This document shows, piece after piece, positions 1 to 10,832 of a stretch of DNA of 64,000 bases. A program made the translations under genes and the position numbers. This DNA comes from Nansenia antarctica (taxonomy: Eukaryota; Chordata; Actinopteri; Argentiniformes; Microstomatidae): positions 47,092,830 through 47,156,829 of the forward strand of contig OZ022345.1 of the NCBI GenBank assembly GCA_963989245.1, given 5' to 3'. Within the stretch, counting starts at the first letter, position 1. Every line of letters starts with the position of its first letter. The notes under the pieces were generated by a model, which was not told the origin of the DNA, searched no databases, and saw only the letters and a list, made by a program, of their open reading frames with translations.

Positions 1-1
1 A

Positions 2-1135
2 CAGACCGGAAAAATCTCAGTTTTGGTACTACTAGATCTTAGTGCTGCCTTTGACACTGTAGACCATGACATTCTAATAGATAGACTAAAAACCTGGGTA
101 GGACTTTCGGGCACTGCCCTAAACTGGTTTACATCCTACCTACAGGACAGAAGCTACTATGTCTCCATTGGCAACTTTGTATCTGACCAAATTAAAATGA
201 CATGTGGGGTTCCCCAAGGGTCAATCCTTGGCCCCCTTCTATTCAATCTCTACATGCTTCCATTGGGACACATCATAAAAAAGAACAAAATTGCCTACCA
301 CAACTATGCGGATGACACTCAAATCTACATAGCCCTCTCACCGAACGACTATAGTCCCATTGACAATCTCTGTAATTGCATTGAGCAAATAAACGCCTGG
401 ATGACACAAAACTTCCTCCAACTAAACAAGGACAAAACAGAGATAATTGTATTCGGTGCACCTGACAAAAGATCGAAAGTCAGTGCAAAACTTGATTCTC
501 TCTCTCTTCACAGTAAAAAACAGGTCATAAATCTTGGTGTAATTCTAGACTCCGATCTAAACTTCAACAGCCACATAAACTCAATAACTAAATCAGCCTA
601 CTATCACCTGAAAAACATAACAAGAATGAGAGGTTTCATGTCCAAGCAAGACCTTGAAAAACTCATCCATGCATTTGTTTCGAGTAGACTTGATTATTGT
701 AATGGTCTACTAACAGGCCTATCTAAAGGAGCTGTTCGTAAATTGCAGCTCATCCAAAACGCCGCTGCTAGGGTCCTAACAAAAACAAAGAAATTTGAAC
801 ACATTACACCAATCCTGAGATCCCTGTACTGGCTACCAGTCTCTCAGAGAATTGAATTCAAAATCCTCCTAATTACATACAAATCACAAAATGGTCTTGG
901 ACCAACATACATATCAGATCTCCTCCCATCCTATATTCCCGCAAGGTCCCTAAGGTCAGCTGAGACAAATCAGCTAATAATTCCAAGAGTAAAAACAAAA
1001 CACGGTGCAGCAGCTTTCAGTCACGCTGCTGCATGCTCCTGGAACAAACTCCCTGAAGAAATCAAACAGGCCCAAACCCTTAAAATATTTAAATCTAAGC
1101 TAAAAACCTTCATGTTTTGCACCAGTTATGATTAA
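2..1135 (+). CDS. LINE reverse transcriptase (5' part missing)
   Basis: This is the C-terminal part of a LINE ORF2, reading in frame from the window edge to a TAA at 1133-1135. Visible RT motifs in order are LLDLSAAFDTVDH (motif A aspartates), CGVPQGSILGPLLF (motif B) and YADDTQIY (motif C catalytic pair). They are followed by a long thumb and C-terminal region ending in a run with SWNKLPEEI, typical of fish CR1/L2/Rex1-type ORF2. The endonuclease and the first RT blocks lie outside the window. No internal stop or frameshift is seen, so this copy may be fairly young. The product would copy its own RNA at a nicked target; it is not a host gene. Confidence 0.88.
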   Translation, partial: QTGKISVLVLLDLSAAFDTVDHDILIDRLKTWVGLSGTALNWFTSYLQDRSYYVSIGNFVSDQIKMTCGVPQGSILGPLLFNLYMLPLGHIIKKNKIAYHNYADDTQIYIALSPNDYSPIDNLCNCIEQINAWMTQNFLQLNKDKTEIIVFGAPDKRSKVSAKLDSLSLHSKKQVINLGVILDSDLNFNSHINSITKSAYYHLKNITRMRGFMSKQDLEKLIHAFVSSRLDYCNGLLTGLSKGAVRKLQLIQNAAARVLTKTKKFEHITPILRSLYWLPVSQRIEFKILLITYKSQNGLGPTYISDLLPSYIPARSLRSAETNQLIIPRVKTKHGAAAFSHAAACSWNKLPEEIKQAQTLKIFKSKLKTFMFCTSYD

Positions 1136-1252
1136 ACACAAACACTTCTATCAATGTCTTTTTTCCATTAACTATTGTCTTTTTAAATGTTTTATCTATT
1201 TACTTCTTATATTTGCTTTTATTCATTGTAATTTTTAGTTTCTTATGCTCCT

Positions 1253-1797
1253 CTTGTGGAGGGATGTGGAGGGATATGGAGGGATATGGAGTGGTGTAGA
1301 GGGATGTAGAGGGATGTAGAGGGATGTGGAGGGATGTGGAGGGATGTAGAGGGATGTGGAGGGATGTGGAGGGATGGATTTGTGCCGGCAGAGGTACATT
1401 TCGGCGCAGAAGGGTTTTAAGAGGGAATTATTTTCACCGGACATTATGACCGAAGAGTTTTAAATGTGTCTGACTTTTGTCGGACTAGAGGGATGTAGAG
1501 GGATGTAGAGGGATGTGGAGGGATGTAGAGGGGTGTAGAGAGATGTAGAGGGATGTAGAGGGATGTGGAGGGATGTGGAGGGATGTAGAGGGATGTAGAG
1601 GGTTGTAGAGGGATGTGGAGGGATGTAGAGGGATGTAGAGGGATGTGGAGGGATGTGGAGGGATGTAGAGGGATGTGGAGGGATGTAGAGGGATGTAGAG
1701 GGATGTGGAGGGATGTAGAGGGATGTAGAGGGATGTAGAAGGATGTGGAGGGATGTAGAGGGATGTAGAGTTATGTAGAGGGATATGGAGGGATATG
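1253..1797 (+). repeat. 10-bp minisatellite (GGAGGGATGT / AGAGGGATGT)
   Basis: The array has a decanucleotide unit alternating between GGAGGGATGT and AGAGGGATGT, in two blocks at about 1255-1378 and 1487-1797. They are separated by about 108 bp of non-repeat sequence (1379-1486). On the minus strand it reads as a long P/H/S/T/L/Y/I repeat peptide, which is a by-product of the repeat and not a gene. The array is bracketed by two copies of the host LINE 3' UTR. Confidence 0.9.
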
Positions 1798-2027
1798 ATT
1801 AAACACAAACACTTCTATCAATGTCTTTTTTCTATTAACTATTGTCTTTTTAAATGTTTTATCTATTTACTTCTTATATTTGCTTTTATTCATTGTAATT
1901 TGTATTTTCTTATGCTCCTCTTGCTGTATTTTTAAATAATGCATGTAAAGCACTTTGAATTGCCCCTGTTGTATGAAATGTGCTATACAAATAAACTTGC
2001 CTTGCCTTGCCTTGCCTTGCCTTGCCT

Positions 2028-3524
2028 AATAAAGATTGATCGCTGTCTTCCCAACAGTCTTGTTGTTTGTCAGGGTTTGGATGACTAACATACCAACATT
2101 CATATATGCCATGCTATGTGCTTGTCTGAATAGAAGGGTATTTTTTACTTTAATATCCTGACCTCTATTCATATATAACTGAATACTGTTCATCAGTAAC
2201 TATGTATCGTGTGTGTAGGTACACTAACAGTATGAGGTTACACACTCTGCAACAGACACATTCCCTAAGGGACTATGGTGTGTCTTATGACGCTGTATTA
2301 AAGCAGTATTTCAGACTGAACACTGAAATTGAATTCTACCTTTGGGATATATTGTATGCAGCTTGAGACATACATACAGTATATGTGTAGATTAAATATC
2401 TGTGTATTTCCTCCCTCATTCTTCGCTGTACATGACGCTCCTCTCCCCCACAGGCATTTTATATTGGGTCACGGTTGTGCAACAATCAAAAACTAACCAA
2501 ACTGCGTTGTACATGGTATAACATAACAATGTTAATACAACATTGCTTGTTCTAATGCCCATGGGGTTAGTAGTGGAGAAGGTGAGGGTATTTGTCTGTT
2601 ATGGATGGGCTCGCAGTTTCCCTTGGCGACCCCTAGTTGTCCTCCTCTGACAGTCCTTGGTGCCTCCTCACTCCTAGTCTGGACTAATCATGGACCAGTG
2701 TGTGTCACCTGTGTGTGTTTGCTCACCTGTGTATTTATGTCCTCACTTCCTTGCACTCCCTGCTCAGTAATCTCATTAAGTCGCAACCCACTTTTATAGA
2801 ATTCAAACTAAGCAAATATATTTATAAAATATAACCGCAAGCGGCAATGGGCCGTGTTCCTACAGATATGCCCCCATAACCATAAATGGGGTGAGATTGA
2901 CAGACACGGGGTAGACCTACAGACAGGTTGTAGATTGACAGATAGGGGGTAGACCTACAGACTGGGGGGTAGACCACTCACCTAATATGGGCCAAGTTTA
3001 ACTCATGATATACTAAGCTATGATATTATGAAGTACCCTAGGATCACGGGCCTGTAAGGTACCAGTCACCTAATTATGGGCTGATATGCTACGATGATAA
3101 TATACACGAAGCGTAAATACAAAAATGCATTGTGGATTAACCTTCCCCAGTTAATGACCATGTTGTACAATTTATGTCAAGCATTTCACTACTTATAATG
3201 TGCTTACACTATATTCTGCAAGCCTAGCATAGTATGCCACCCCCATCTGACTGAATCAGGTAAAGCGGTCATGAGAAGATGAGTTTTAAAGTGCTATATT
3301 AGCATTAGCCATAGCTTTTAGCCAAAATGGTCAAATTTCAAAGGCCTGTTTTTTGAGACATCTGGAAATGCTTCAACATGGTAACACATAGTGCCGAGAT
3401 GCATTATTAATCAGACATGGGAGGTATATGTTTTCAATATAATTATAGAGTATGTTAAGTGATATGATCCAGAGTAAAGTTGTCTGTGTAGGCTATTTGT
3501 GAATGATATATAATGTTAAGCTGA
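2028..3524. other. non-coding, no recognised feature
   Basis: About 1.5 kb with no convincing ORF. A short imperfect tandem patch around 2885-2975 repeats GGGGTAGACCTACAGAC-like units. A segment near 3365-3400 (AAATGCTTCAACATGGTAAC) reappears in slightly altered form near 4640-4665, on the other side of the palindromic element. Nothing else is seen. Confidence 0.6.
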
Positions 3525-3710
3525 ATGGAATCAATATACAGCATAGAGGCAGTGACAAGGTCAGTGAATGAGCAGAAGAGGAGAAAGCAGTGGGGAGATG
3601 CATGTGGACGAACCCAACTGCATAAAGATGCACATCTTTGTTCTCGCCACTTTTCCGAAGATGCATTGGAGGCATTTAATCGACCACCGCTAATGAAAGA
3701 GCTCACAGGT
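3525..3710 (+). pseudogene. THAP-type zinc finger fragment
   Basis: A short open segment contains QKRRKQWGDACGR, then HLCSRHFSEDALEAFNRPP and LMKELTG. The Trp, the C-x2-H (CSRH) pair and the trailing hydrophobic block are laid out like the second half of a THAP DNA-binding domain, found in THAP genes and in P-element and Kolobok transposases. A plausible splice donor (ACAGGTAAGA) follows at about 3709. The first Cys pair of the C2CH finger is not visible, and no transposase catalytic region follows. I read it as an isolated remnant, most likely transposon-derived. A live THAP gene exon is not excluded. Confidence 0.45.
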
Positions 3711-3943
3711 AAGAAGACTACTCTTTATCATAAAACGATAGTTTGATAACGTCAACTTGTCTTGAACAGCTGCGGACAGAAATCTGTGCCCTTTACAACA
3801 AGTGTGTTTACACTCTCCATCTCGGTTGGCATTGGTTGACAGTTGCTGCACAGACACCAGCGATTATGTCCCACTCGCGTTTAGACGGGTCTAAAATGTC
3901 TAAAATGTCAAACATCTGTAATGTCCTTGTTTTTTTTAGCTAT

Positions 3944-4632
3944 TGTAGCGAACGGAGACTTGGTAGTGTAACTCGCCCCATGCGGGAATCGAACCCCGAT
4001 CTCCCGCATAACCGACGACCGCGCTAACCATTAGACCAAGAGAGTTAACTCCCTTGGAGGAGCTGTTAACGGGGCCTCATACAGGATCATTACACTATCC
4101 TCACCGTTCGGGAGAGCGTGCCCTCAAGCTTCACTATGTCAAGTCCCTCACGTGGACACGCCTCTCCGATGGCCTTCCTTGAATCCCAACTTTCAGACAC
4201 CAGTGTAGCGAACGGAGACTTGGTAGTGTAACTCGCCCCATGCGGGAATCGAACCCCGATCTCCCGCATAACCGACGACCGCGCTAACCATTAGACCAAG
4301 AGAGTTAACTTGCGGGAGATCGGGGTTCGATTCCCGCATGGGGCGAGTTACACTACCAAGTCTCCGTTCGCTACACTGGTGTCTGAAGTGGGATGGAACG
4401 AAGGCCATCGGAGAGGCGTGTCCACGTGAGGGACTTGACATAGTGAAGCGTGAGGGCACGCTCTCCCGAACGGTGAGGATAGTGTAACGATCCTGTATGA
4501 GACCCGTTAACAGCTCCTCCAAGGGAGTTAACTCTCTTGGTCTAATGGTTAGCGCGGTCGTCGGTTATGCGGGAGATCGGGGTTCGATTCCCGCATGGGG
4601 CGAGTTACACTACCAAGTCTCCGTTCGCTACA
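3944..4632. mobile_element. palindromic (foldback) element made of tRNA-like modules
   Basis: The 689-bp element begins TGTAGCGAACGGAGACTTGG and ends with its exact reverse complement. Its two halves form a nearly perfect inverted repeat centred near 4310: 4050-4310 is mirrored by 4311-4530. Each arm carries tRNA-derived sequence with a perfect Pol III B box (GGTTCGATTCC) and, in three of four modules, an A box (TGGTCTAATGG). B boxes lie at 3985-3995(-), 4245-4255(-), 4324-4334(+) and 4581-4591(+). The target duplication is unclear (AT at most). It could be a foldback transposon or a head-to-head pair of tRNA-derived SINE-like units. Confidence 0.7.
4531..4602 (+). pseudogene. tRNA-like module (tRNA-Asp/Glu-like), not a functional tRNA
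   Basis: A box at 4538-4548 and B box at 4581-4591 are spaced as in a tRNA gene. Part of the sequence (GCGGGAGATCGGGGTTCGAT) strongly resembles the anticodon/T-arm region of tRNA-Asp. However, the T stem lacks one base so only three pairs form, and no acceptor stem pairs. It could still drive Pol III transcription. The same module occurs on the minus strand at 3978-4045 and 4238-4305, and truncated (B box only) at 4311-4345. Confidence 0.6.
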
Positions 4633-4868
4633 ATATCTTCAAATGCTTCGACATAGTAACACATTCTAGTGCCCTCTATCAGCCTGTCGACTGCAATAAA
4701 TATTGACGTAGCAGTGCAAATTCTTAGAGCATTTGAACATTCTGGGCCATTTTTTTTTCTTTTCATTAGATTTTCTCCAATATCTTGAAATGGATCTCTT
4801 ATCCTTTAACACCCTATAGAGAGACGTGCACCACGCATGTTCATCTAAAATGTCAGTCCAATCTGACT

Positions 4869-6448
4869 TAAGGCCAATGCACACGGCGTGCGATGCAATT
4901 TCTGTTGCACCTCAACATTCCATTCTCAATTGTTACGTAGTCGGACCAGGCAGGCTGATTACAATAGGCTCTACCAATATTGCTTGCCTTGCTTCCACAA
5001 TTTCTACAAGATACAACTGGACATATTGTGATAAAATATGTGGGTCCCCTGATTTAGGGGTATTGGTAAAATGTCAGGAGAGGGAGCGCACAAAACACAC
5101 AGCCAGAAAGGTGTATTATAAAAGCCACTTTATTATTATGGGCGATGATCAGGCGGACATTGATTCGGAGGACGGCATAGTTCAATAAGTTAGACTTGGT
5201 TTCCCTAATTACCATTACAAACAGTGTACAAAAAAGGCACGCTCTATTGGAGCCACAGCACGCTTATAAAGCCACACATAGAAGCATGCTCATATCGAGC
5301 CACAGCATAACCAAACCATAAGCTACTAGTCAGTATAAACAAACGCATGATGTCGATTAGCTTCATTAGCTGGCTGGCTAGCATTTGTAAACCGATTCTC
5401 AATCGCACAGAGCTACAACGTCCGACTGAATACACACATCAGTGTTGTCAGAATAGTTACAGAATAGTTTAGCTACACTAGTAAAAGTACAAACAAATGC
5501 ATGTTGTCGATGCGCTAGCTAGCATTCCTTGCTAATACTTACGAGATCACCTCCCCCCATCTTGACAACTAGTCCTCTCGCCGTCCAACAGAGAAATCCG
5601 ATATGAACAAAACCATAGCTCCCTATGGCACTGAATAAACGTTATCAGCTTTTCGTCATCCATTTTTACATACACGTAGCCTACGTACAGTAAAGTAAAT
5701 ATAAATGTTGGGTTGCCAGATGTCCGGTTTTCAGTGGACAGTGTCTATACAACATGTGTATAATTTGGCTGGTCATTCAGTCGTGCTAGATTAGAAATCT
5801 GGCAACCCCGTGCAGCCAAAAACTATATCGTAGATGAGTAAACTAATATAATATATATAGTAATATATAGTAAACTAATATAATATATATACTATAGTAT
5901 ATATTATAAGTATAAATAACGTTACTTGTTCAAAGATTTACACTGAAAAGAAGATGAGGTTTACCAAATGGCATCCATTATCCGTTGTGTCCAGTATGTA
6001 TTTGAAATATATGATATGAAAATGAAATGATAATGTTGTACATCATAAACCCTTCATGTACTATATCAGACCTTTTGGGTCAGACCTTCAGCCTTTAACT
6101 TCTTTCAAAAAAGGAGACAGTCAAAAATGTATGCTCCAGTCCCTCTCTCTGTTATGAGTGACTCAATTAATTTAGATAGACCAGTTGAAGTTTTCCCAAT
6201 TGTCCCATTGTGATGCAATAATCCGTCGCACCACAAACTTTTACAACATTTGCACAATTTGACAGTGCGAAAAAACTCGCACGCCGTGTGCTTTGTCCCA
6301 TTCAAAATGAATGGAATCGAATTTTCGCCGTGCGATTAAAATCGTGGCCGTGTGCATTGGGATGCGATTTTCTCATAGACTTCCATTCAAACTTCAAAAT
6401 GGAATGTTGTCGTGCAACAGAAATCGCACGCAGTGTGCATTGGCCTTA
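4869..6448. mobile_element. TIR DNA transposon (PIF/Harbinger-like?), unit 1 copy
   Basis: The termini TAAGGCCAATGCACAC and GTGTGCATTGGCCTTA are inverted repeats. The similarity continues inward through GTGCGAT..TTCTGTTGCA and ACATTCCATT blocks. A 3-bp ACT lies on both sides (4866-4868, 6449-6451), which would fit PIF/Harbinger target duplication length, though the usual TWA preference is not met. Subterminal copies of the GTGTGCATTGGGATGCG motif occur near 6345. No transposase ORF is present, so it is non-autonomous. The right 3/4 recurs in unit 2 at 27224-29938, where the left terminus is lost. Confidence 0.65.
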
Positions 6449-6586
6449 ACTTAAGGCTACAGCATTAATTTACATTAAACTATTGTCAGAAGTTGACGAA
6501 ATGACTTCAGTTGTGAATGAGATTCAACAGCAAATAAAGAGTTGAATATTATTATTATTAGTGATGTTTACTTTTGGCGCGAGATG
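6449..6586 (+). other. 5' flank of fbxo47 copy 1 (remnant)
   Basis: This stretch matches the sequence upstream of the other fbxo47 copies (14723-14860, 29939-30076, 40295-40430): CTTAAGGCTACAGCATT..., the (ATT)n run and TGATGTTTACTTTTGG. It shows that a complete type B fbxo47 gene once began here. A LINE is inserted at its end; CGAGATG at 6580-6586 is the left target duplication. Confidence 0.75.
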
Positions 6587-7077
6587 CCGACCCACATACC
6601 TCCCGAGGGAATTCAACACGGTGTACATAACATCTGTTTACATTGCGCCTAGCGCGGATGGTAGCTTAGCATTGGCGCGGCTACATGACGTCATCAGTAG
6701 TGGACAGAGTGCAGACCCACAGGCAGTTCATATAATCGCCGGGGACTTCAATCATGCTGAGTTGCTGACCTGAAGGTAGTACTACCGAAGTTCTATCAGC
6801 ATGTTAAATGTGCAACAAGAGGAGAAAAAACACTGGATAAGGTATACACCAACATCAAGCTTGCTTACAAGGCTAGACCGCTAGCTCATCTAGGCATGTC
6901 TGACCACGTGTCAATCCTCCTGATCCCAGCCTACACTCCCATGAGGAAAAGTGCTCCCATCACCACTAAGACTGTCAGAACCTGGCCAGCAGGGTCCGCT
7001 CCACTGCAGATCTGCCTGAATGACACCTCATGGCAGGAATATGAGCATGAGGACCGTCGTCGGTTCTGAACCACATA
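6587..7077 (+). pseudogene. LINE endonuclease domain (APE type), broken
   Basis: This encodes the C-terminal half of an apurinic-type LINE endonuclease. It has VYIAPSADGSLALARLHDVI, then the GDFN motif (IIAGDFNHA) at about 6738-6765. An 8-nt tandem duplication (around GCTGAGTTGCTGA) shifts the frame near 6765. After the shift the protein continues as DLKVVLPKFYQHV and LGMSDHVSIL, with the conserved SDH. It belongs to the same LINE as the RT fragment at 10944-11534 and is then cut by a TIR element at 7078. The same duplication-frameshift is present in unit 2, so it predates the segmental duplication. Confidence 0.8.
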
Positions 7078-7575
7078 TAGGGCTTTCACACCGGCAAAGA
7101 ACCGTGCCGGTTCGCGTTCGCGTTCGGAAACCTCTGAACCTTGGTGCTGTCTGGCGAACGAGCCCGCGTTCATACCAGTGTAACCTGAACCATCCGCGTC
7201 ATCAACGCTGGGTGATGAAGGGGCGGGATAAACAAAACAATTCACAACTAGATGGCAGCTACTTCACTGGAAAAGAGGATAATATCTTCCACTACTACAG
7301 TATCTGAAATAAACACAATTTTCTGTGAAACAAAACAAAAGACACTTTCTATATGCGTTCTTTTACTAATCAGCTGCTCCATTACTGGAATAGAAATGGC
7401 TTACGAAATTCGCGTTCACGCATGTCCGCGCGCGTGTGCGTGTGTGTGTTTGCTGAGCATGTGAGGAAGATAGAGAGAATAATTACACTTTTGATATTGT
7501 TTTTGATCACTAATGATTAGATTTAGATTAGATTACATTTTGTCTACTTCCTCCTTGCTGGTCTCTGCAGCCTAG

Positions 7576-9339
7576 TCTACAAACATCAGCATCAAATCTG
7601 GTGATTCTCTCCTTACAGACAAGCTGGATGTGGCTAAGTGCTTAAACACTTTCTTTACAACCATAGCCACTAAATTAGTTAACAATCTACCACCCCACTC
7701 AGGGCGTTATGGTGTAGAGCACATCCGTGAGTTCTACAATAAACTGGGTGTACGCAATGATGATTTTAAACTCTCCATGGTGTCAAACGATGAGGTGTTT
7801 AAAAAGCTAGGCGCTCTACACTCAGAAAAGGCCACGGGCCATGACAATATTCCAGCCAGATTTCTAAAAGACTCAGCTGCCTCCATTACCCCAATCATCA
7901 CCCACATAATAAACCTCTCCATCAAACAGGGACACGTCCCCCTTGACTTTAAAATAGCAAGGGTAACCCCACTGTATAAAAAAGGAAGCAAATTAGACCC
8001 AGGCAACTACCGACCTGTTTCTATTCTTAATTCCATCTCGAAACTTATGGAAAAAATAGTTTATGAACAGGTCGATAGGTACCTTACTGAAAAAAAGCTG
8101 ATGTATGAATTTCAATCAGGATTCAGAACATCCCATTCCACTGACACATGCCTTCTCTATTTGAACGACCACATCAACCATGAGGTGGACTCGGGCAAGT
8201 ACTGCGGCATGGTCATGCTGGACCTCCAGAAGGCCTTCGACACAGTAGATCACCACATATTGTTAGATAAACTGAAAGCAATTGGGTTCGATAGAACATC
8301 GGTGAGCTGGATGCAATCCTACTTAGAGGGGAGGGAACAGGTGGTTAGTGTGAACGGAACACTGTCCCCCCCCCTCCCAGTGACCTGCGGCGTTCCACAA
8401 GGAAGCATTTTGGGACCTTTACTGTTCCTAATATATGTGAATGACATGTCATCAGCATGTGATTGCAATTTGTTCCTGTTCGCGGATGACTCGGCTCTGC
8501 TGGTCTCTGACAGGGACATATTGCAGGTGGAAAAAGCGCTAAGCACTGAACTGAGTAGAATCTGCATCTGGCTAGCTGACAATAAACTATCAATACACCT
8601 AGGTAAAACTGAAACCATCCTATACGGATCCCCATCTAAACTCAGAAAGGCTGAAAATTTTAAAATAAAAGTGGGTAACATTAATATCACAAGAAAAGAG
8701 GATATTACATACCTGGGCTCCATCTTAGAGGCAAATCTTTCCGGAGATAAAATGGCAGCAAAAGTAATCAAAAAAGTTAACCATAGAACTAGATTCTTGT
8801 ACAGGATATCCTCACTTGTCAGTAAAAACACACTGAGGACCCTATCAGGAGCTCTCATTCAATGTCACTTCGACTATGCCGTAACATCATGGTACTATAG
8901 AACCACAAAGGCCCATAAAACAAGACTCCAGACAGCCCAAAATAAACTGGTTAGGCTTCTGCTAGGCCTCAACCCTAGGACACATCTAACCGCTGCTCAT
9001 TTTTTGAGCCTTGATTGGCTACGAGTAGTTGACAGAGTGCAGCAGCTTGCACTGGGCCTGGTCTTCAAGATACGCTACACCACAAAGACACCCAAGTACC
9101 TGTCAACATACTTCCAAAAAGTGAACAACGTCCACACATACAACACCAGAGGAAGCTCCACGAACCACGTTCAACCGCGTTGCACCACAAACAAGGGGTT
9201 AAACTCGTTTGCAAACTATGCAGTAAAAATGTGGAACGCCCTTCCTATAATCTTAAAGGAGTGCAAAACACTGCCCACCTTCAAAACCACTCTCAAAAAA
9301 CATTTACAGGAGGCTGCAATCCGTAACTGGACCCTCTAA
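7576..9339 (+). CDS. LINE ORF2, reverse transcriptase (5'-truncated)
   Basis: It is open without a stop from the insertion boundary to TAA at 9337-9339, about 587 codons. Motifs in order: HDNIPARFLK and PVSILNSISKLMEK (RT blocks 1-2), MLDLQKAFDTVDH (motif A), TCGVPQGSILGPLLF (motif B) and LFADDSALLV (motif C). A C-terminal region with MWNALPIILKECKTLPTF follows. No ATG need be the start, since the 5' end, including the endonuclease, was lost on insertion. The intact frame after an insertion that postdates the unit duplication indicates recent activity of this family. Confidence 0.87.
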   Translation, partial: STNISIKSGDSLLTDKLDVAKCLNTFFTTIATKLVNNLPPHSGRYGVEHIREFYNKLGVRNDDFKLSMVSNDEVFKKLGALHSEKATGHDNIPARFLKDSAASITPIITHIINLSIKQGHVPLDFKIARVTPLYKKGSKLDPGNYRPVSILNSISKLMEKIVYEQVDRYLTEKKLMYEFQSGFRTSHSTDTCLLYLNDHINHEVDSGKYCGMVMLDLQKAFDTVDHHILLDKLKAIGFDRTSVSWMQSYLEGREQVVSVNGTLSPPLPVTCGVPQGSILGPLLFLIYVNDMSSACDCNLFLFADDSALLVSDRDILQVEKALSTELSRICIWLADNKLSIHLGKTETILYGSPSKLRKAENFKIKVGNINITRKEDITYLGSILEANLSGDKMAAKVIKKVNHRTRFLYRISSLVSKNTLRTLSGALIQCHFDYAVTSWYYRTTKAHKTRLQTAQNKLVRLLLGLNPRTHLTAAHFLSLDWLRVVDRVQQLALGLVFKIRYTTKTPKYLSTYFQKVNNVHTYNTRGSSTNHVQPRCTTNKGLNSFANYAVKMWNALPIILKECKTLPTFKTTLKKHLQEAAIRNWTL

Positions 9340-9718
9340 ATCAAAAATCAGATTAAAAGACCCGAACTACCCACTGTACATACTTTGTGTTTTGTCCCCC
9401 GCCCCCACCTGTGGTGTATGTCCCCACCTGTCCTACCCGCTGTACATACCTTATGTTTTGTTGTATTGTTCTTCCCATGATGGATGTGTGTTTATCTTGT
9501 AGATAGTAATAGTTATTTGTCTGTATTATCTTGTAGATAGTACTAGCTTTTTTGTCTGTCTTACATGTAACGATGAATTGAGAATCAAGGACCCCAATTG
9601 AAATAAGCCAGTGGCTTTCTTGGGTTTTTATCCTGTTAGTTGACCTTGTATGTAATATGTACTTTCATGTACCTACTTCTGCAAATCTTCTAATAAAGTT
9701 TTCAATCAATCAATCAAA
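7576..9718 (+). mobile_element. 5'-truncated LINE with (ATCA)n tail, jockey superfamily
   Basis: The insertion is absent from unit 2, where the uninterrupted site reads CTGCAGCCTAGAATAGGACA. It holds an uninterrupted ORF from the truncation point to 9339, a 3' UTR of about 380 bp, and a TCAATCAATCAATCAA tail at 9702-9717 just after AATAAAG. It is a different family from the LINEs at 1-2027 and 30077-33468. The target duplication is too short to define (AG). Confidence 0.85.
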
Positions 9719-9732
9719 GAATAGGACACACC

Positions 9733-10832
9733 CAGGGCTGGACAGACAGGCCCACCCCAATCGGTCGGACCACACCCACCAGCACAAAAATACTTGCCTT
9801 ATATACTCGTCTTATATACTGTGCTGTACAGTCATATGACAAACTGTAGTATTCCCCCAAACCACTACAAAGACGACTACATACAGTAAGCAATGGTACC
9901 AGTGCAAGTAGACCAGTTTACTCAGTGATCAGATTCCAGAGCGAATTTACGAACGCAGCCTTGTTGTTCTAGATTTTTTTTCTCCATTATCAACCTATCA
10001 TTGCGCTTTAGAGTAAAACAAAGCACGCAACTGTCGCGTCTATCTTTTCATGGCAACTCTACATTGTGATTTACAAGGGATATTAACTAATATTAAGTAA
10101 TATTATTACTTGGTTACATTTTGCAATTGATCCGCGGTACACATGCGTGCCGAACCGTGGGGGGCGATCCGTTACACCCCTACACAGCTACCTATATTTT
10201 CCTTACCGGGTCAACGGTTACAGGCTGACTCGGCCCCGCTTCTTCTGTATCCTCTCTATCCTCTGTATCTGTACCCTGCTCCCGCTCCTCCCTGCCAGCC
10301 TCCTCTTGCTGCTCTCTCAGATAATCAGAAACAGCAACCTGTTGCTGTTGCTGCTGTGGTAAACTTGAGGGTGCAGCAAACATGTCCCTAATGTTTACAC
10401 ATTTGGCAGCATCTGCCTCGAGTTTCTTTTTGTTTTTCCCAGCCTCCCTTCCGTTTTAGTGTGCTTTTGCGCTCCATCTCTCTTAGTATCTATCTAGTAA
10501 CTATCCAGGCTAACTACATTTATTTTGCCGGCAGGCTCGGCCCAAAACTACCGCAAAACTGAGACGGAGGTCTGGTGCTGCGTGCGTGCGTGCGTGACCC
10601 CTGACCCCCCCCCCCCTTCTCTCTGTTGATTGGGCCAGCCCAGTGTCTGTATAGAAAATGTACCAATGGGCCGCTGTCCCTGATTTATGGGCCGTTCAAT
10701 GGTAGCTTTCGATTTATGGGCCGTTCGATGGTAGCTTTCGGCCGGGCCGGCTGGTAAAAAAAATAAAATAAAAAAAACTACCGCGGCCCACCGGGCAAAT
10801 GCCCGGTATGCCAGATGGCCAGTCCAGCCCTG
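9733..10832. mobile_element. non-autonomous hAT element, 1.1 kb
   Basis: The termini CAGGGCTGGAC and GTCCAGCCCTG are inverted repeats of hAT type. An 8-bp duplication GACACACC flanks it exactly (9725-9732 and 10833-10840). Unit 2 keeps the empty site with a single GACACACC at about 31079-31086. No transposase ORF is present. The interior has a poly-C run near 10607-10616 and a segment at about 9926-9970 resembling the right part of the 140-bp TIR repeat found upstream of fbxo47. Confidence 0.88.

Larger units (their letters stand above)
1..2027 (+). mobile_element. LINE, jockey superfamily (Rex1/L2-like), left end outside window
   Basis: A non-LTR retrotransposon enters from the left edge. 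It comprises a reverse transcriptase ORF, an AT-rich 3' UTR and a terminal (TTGCC)n tail at about 1999-2027, preceded by the GCACTTTGAATTGCC and GTGCTATACAAATAAA motifs usual at such fish LINE ends. The 3' UTR is interrupted by a minisatellite: the segment at about 1130-1252 recurs nearly word for word at about 1796-1920, on either side of the array. The assignment to Rex1/Babar versus L2 is by resemblance only; the jockey-superfamily call is firmer. Confidence 0.85.

Noticed and set aside
1255..1797. CRISPR array
   Set aside because: Units are contiguous 10-mers without spacers, in an animal genome.
1485..1808. Repeat protein rich in Pro, His, Ser and Tyr on the minus strand
   Set aside because: Pure translation of the 10-bp minisatellite.
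4531..4602. Functional tRNA-Asp gene
   Set aside because: The T stem forms only three pairs and no acceptor stem can be drawn; it is a derived module of the palindromic element.
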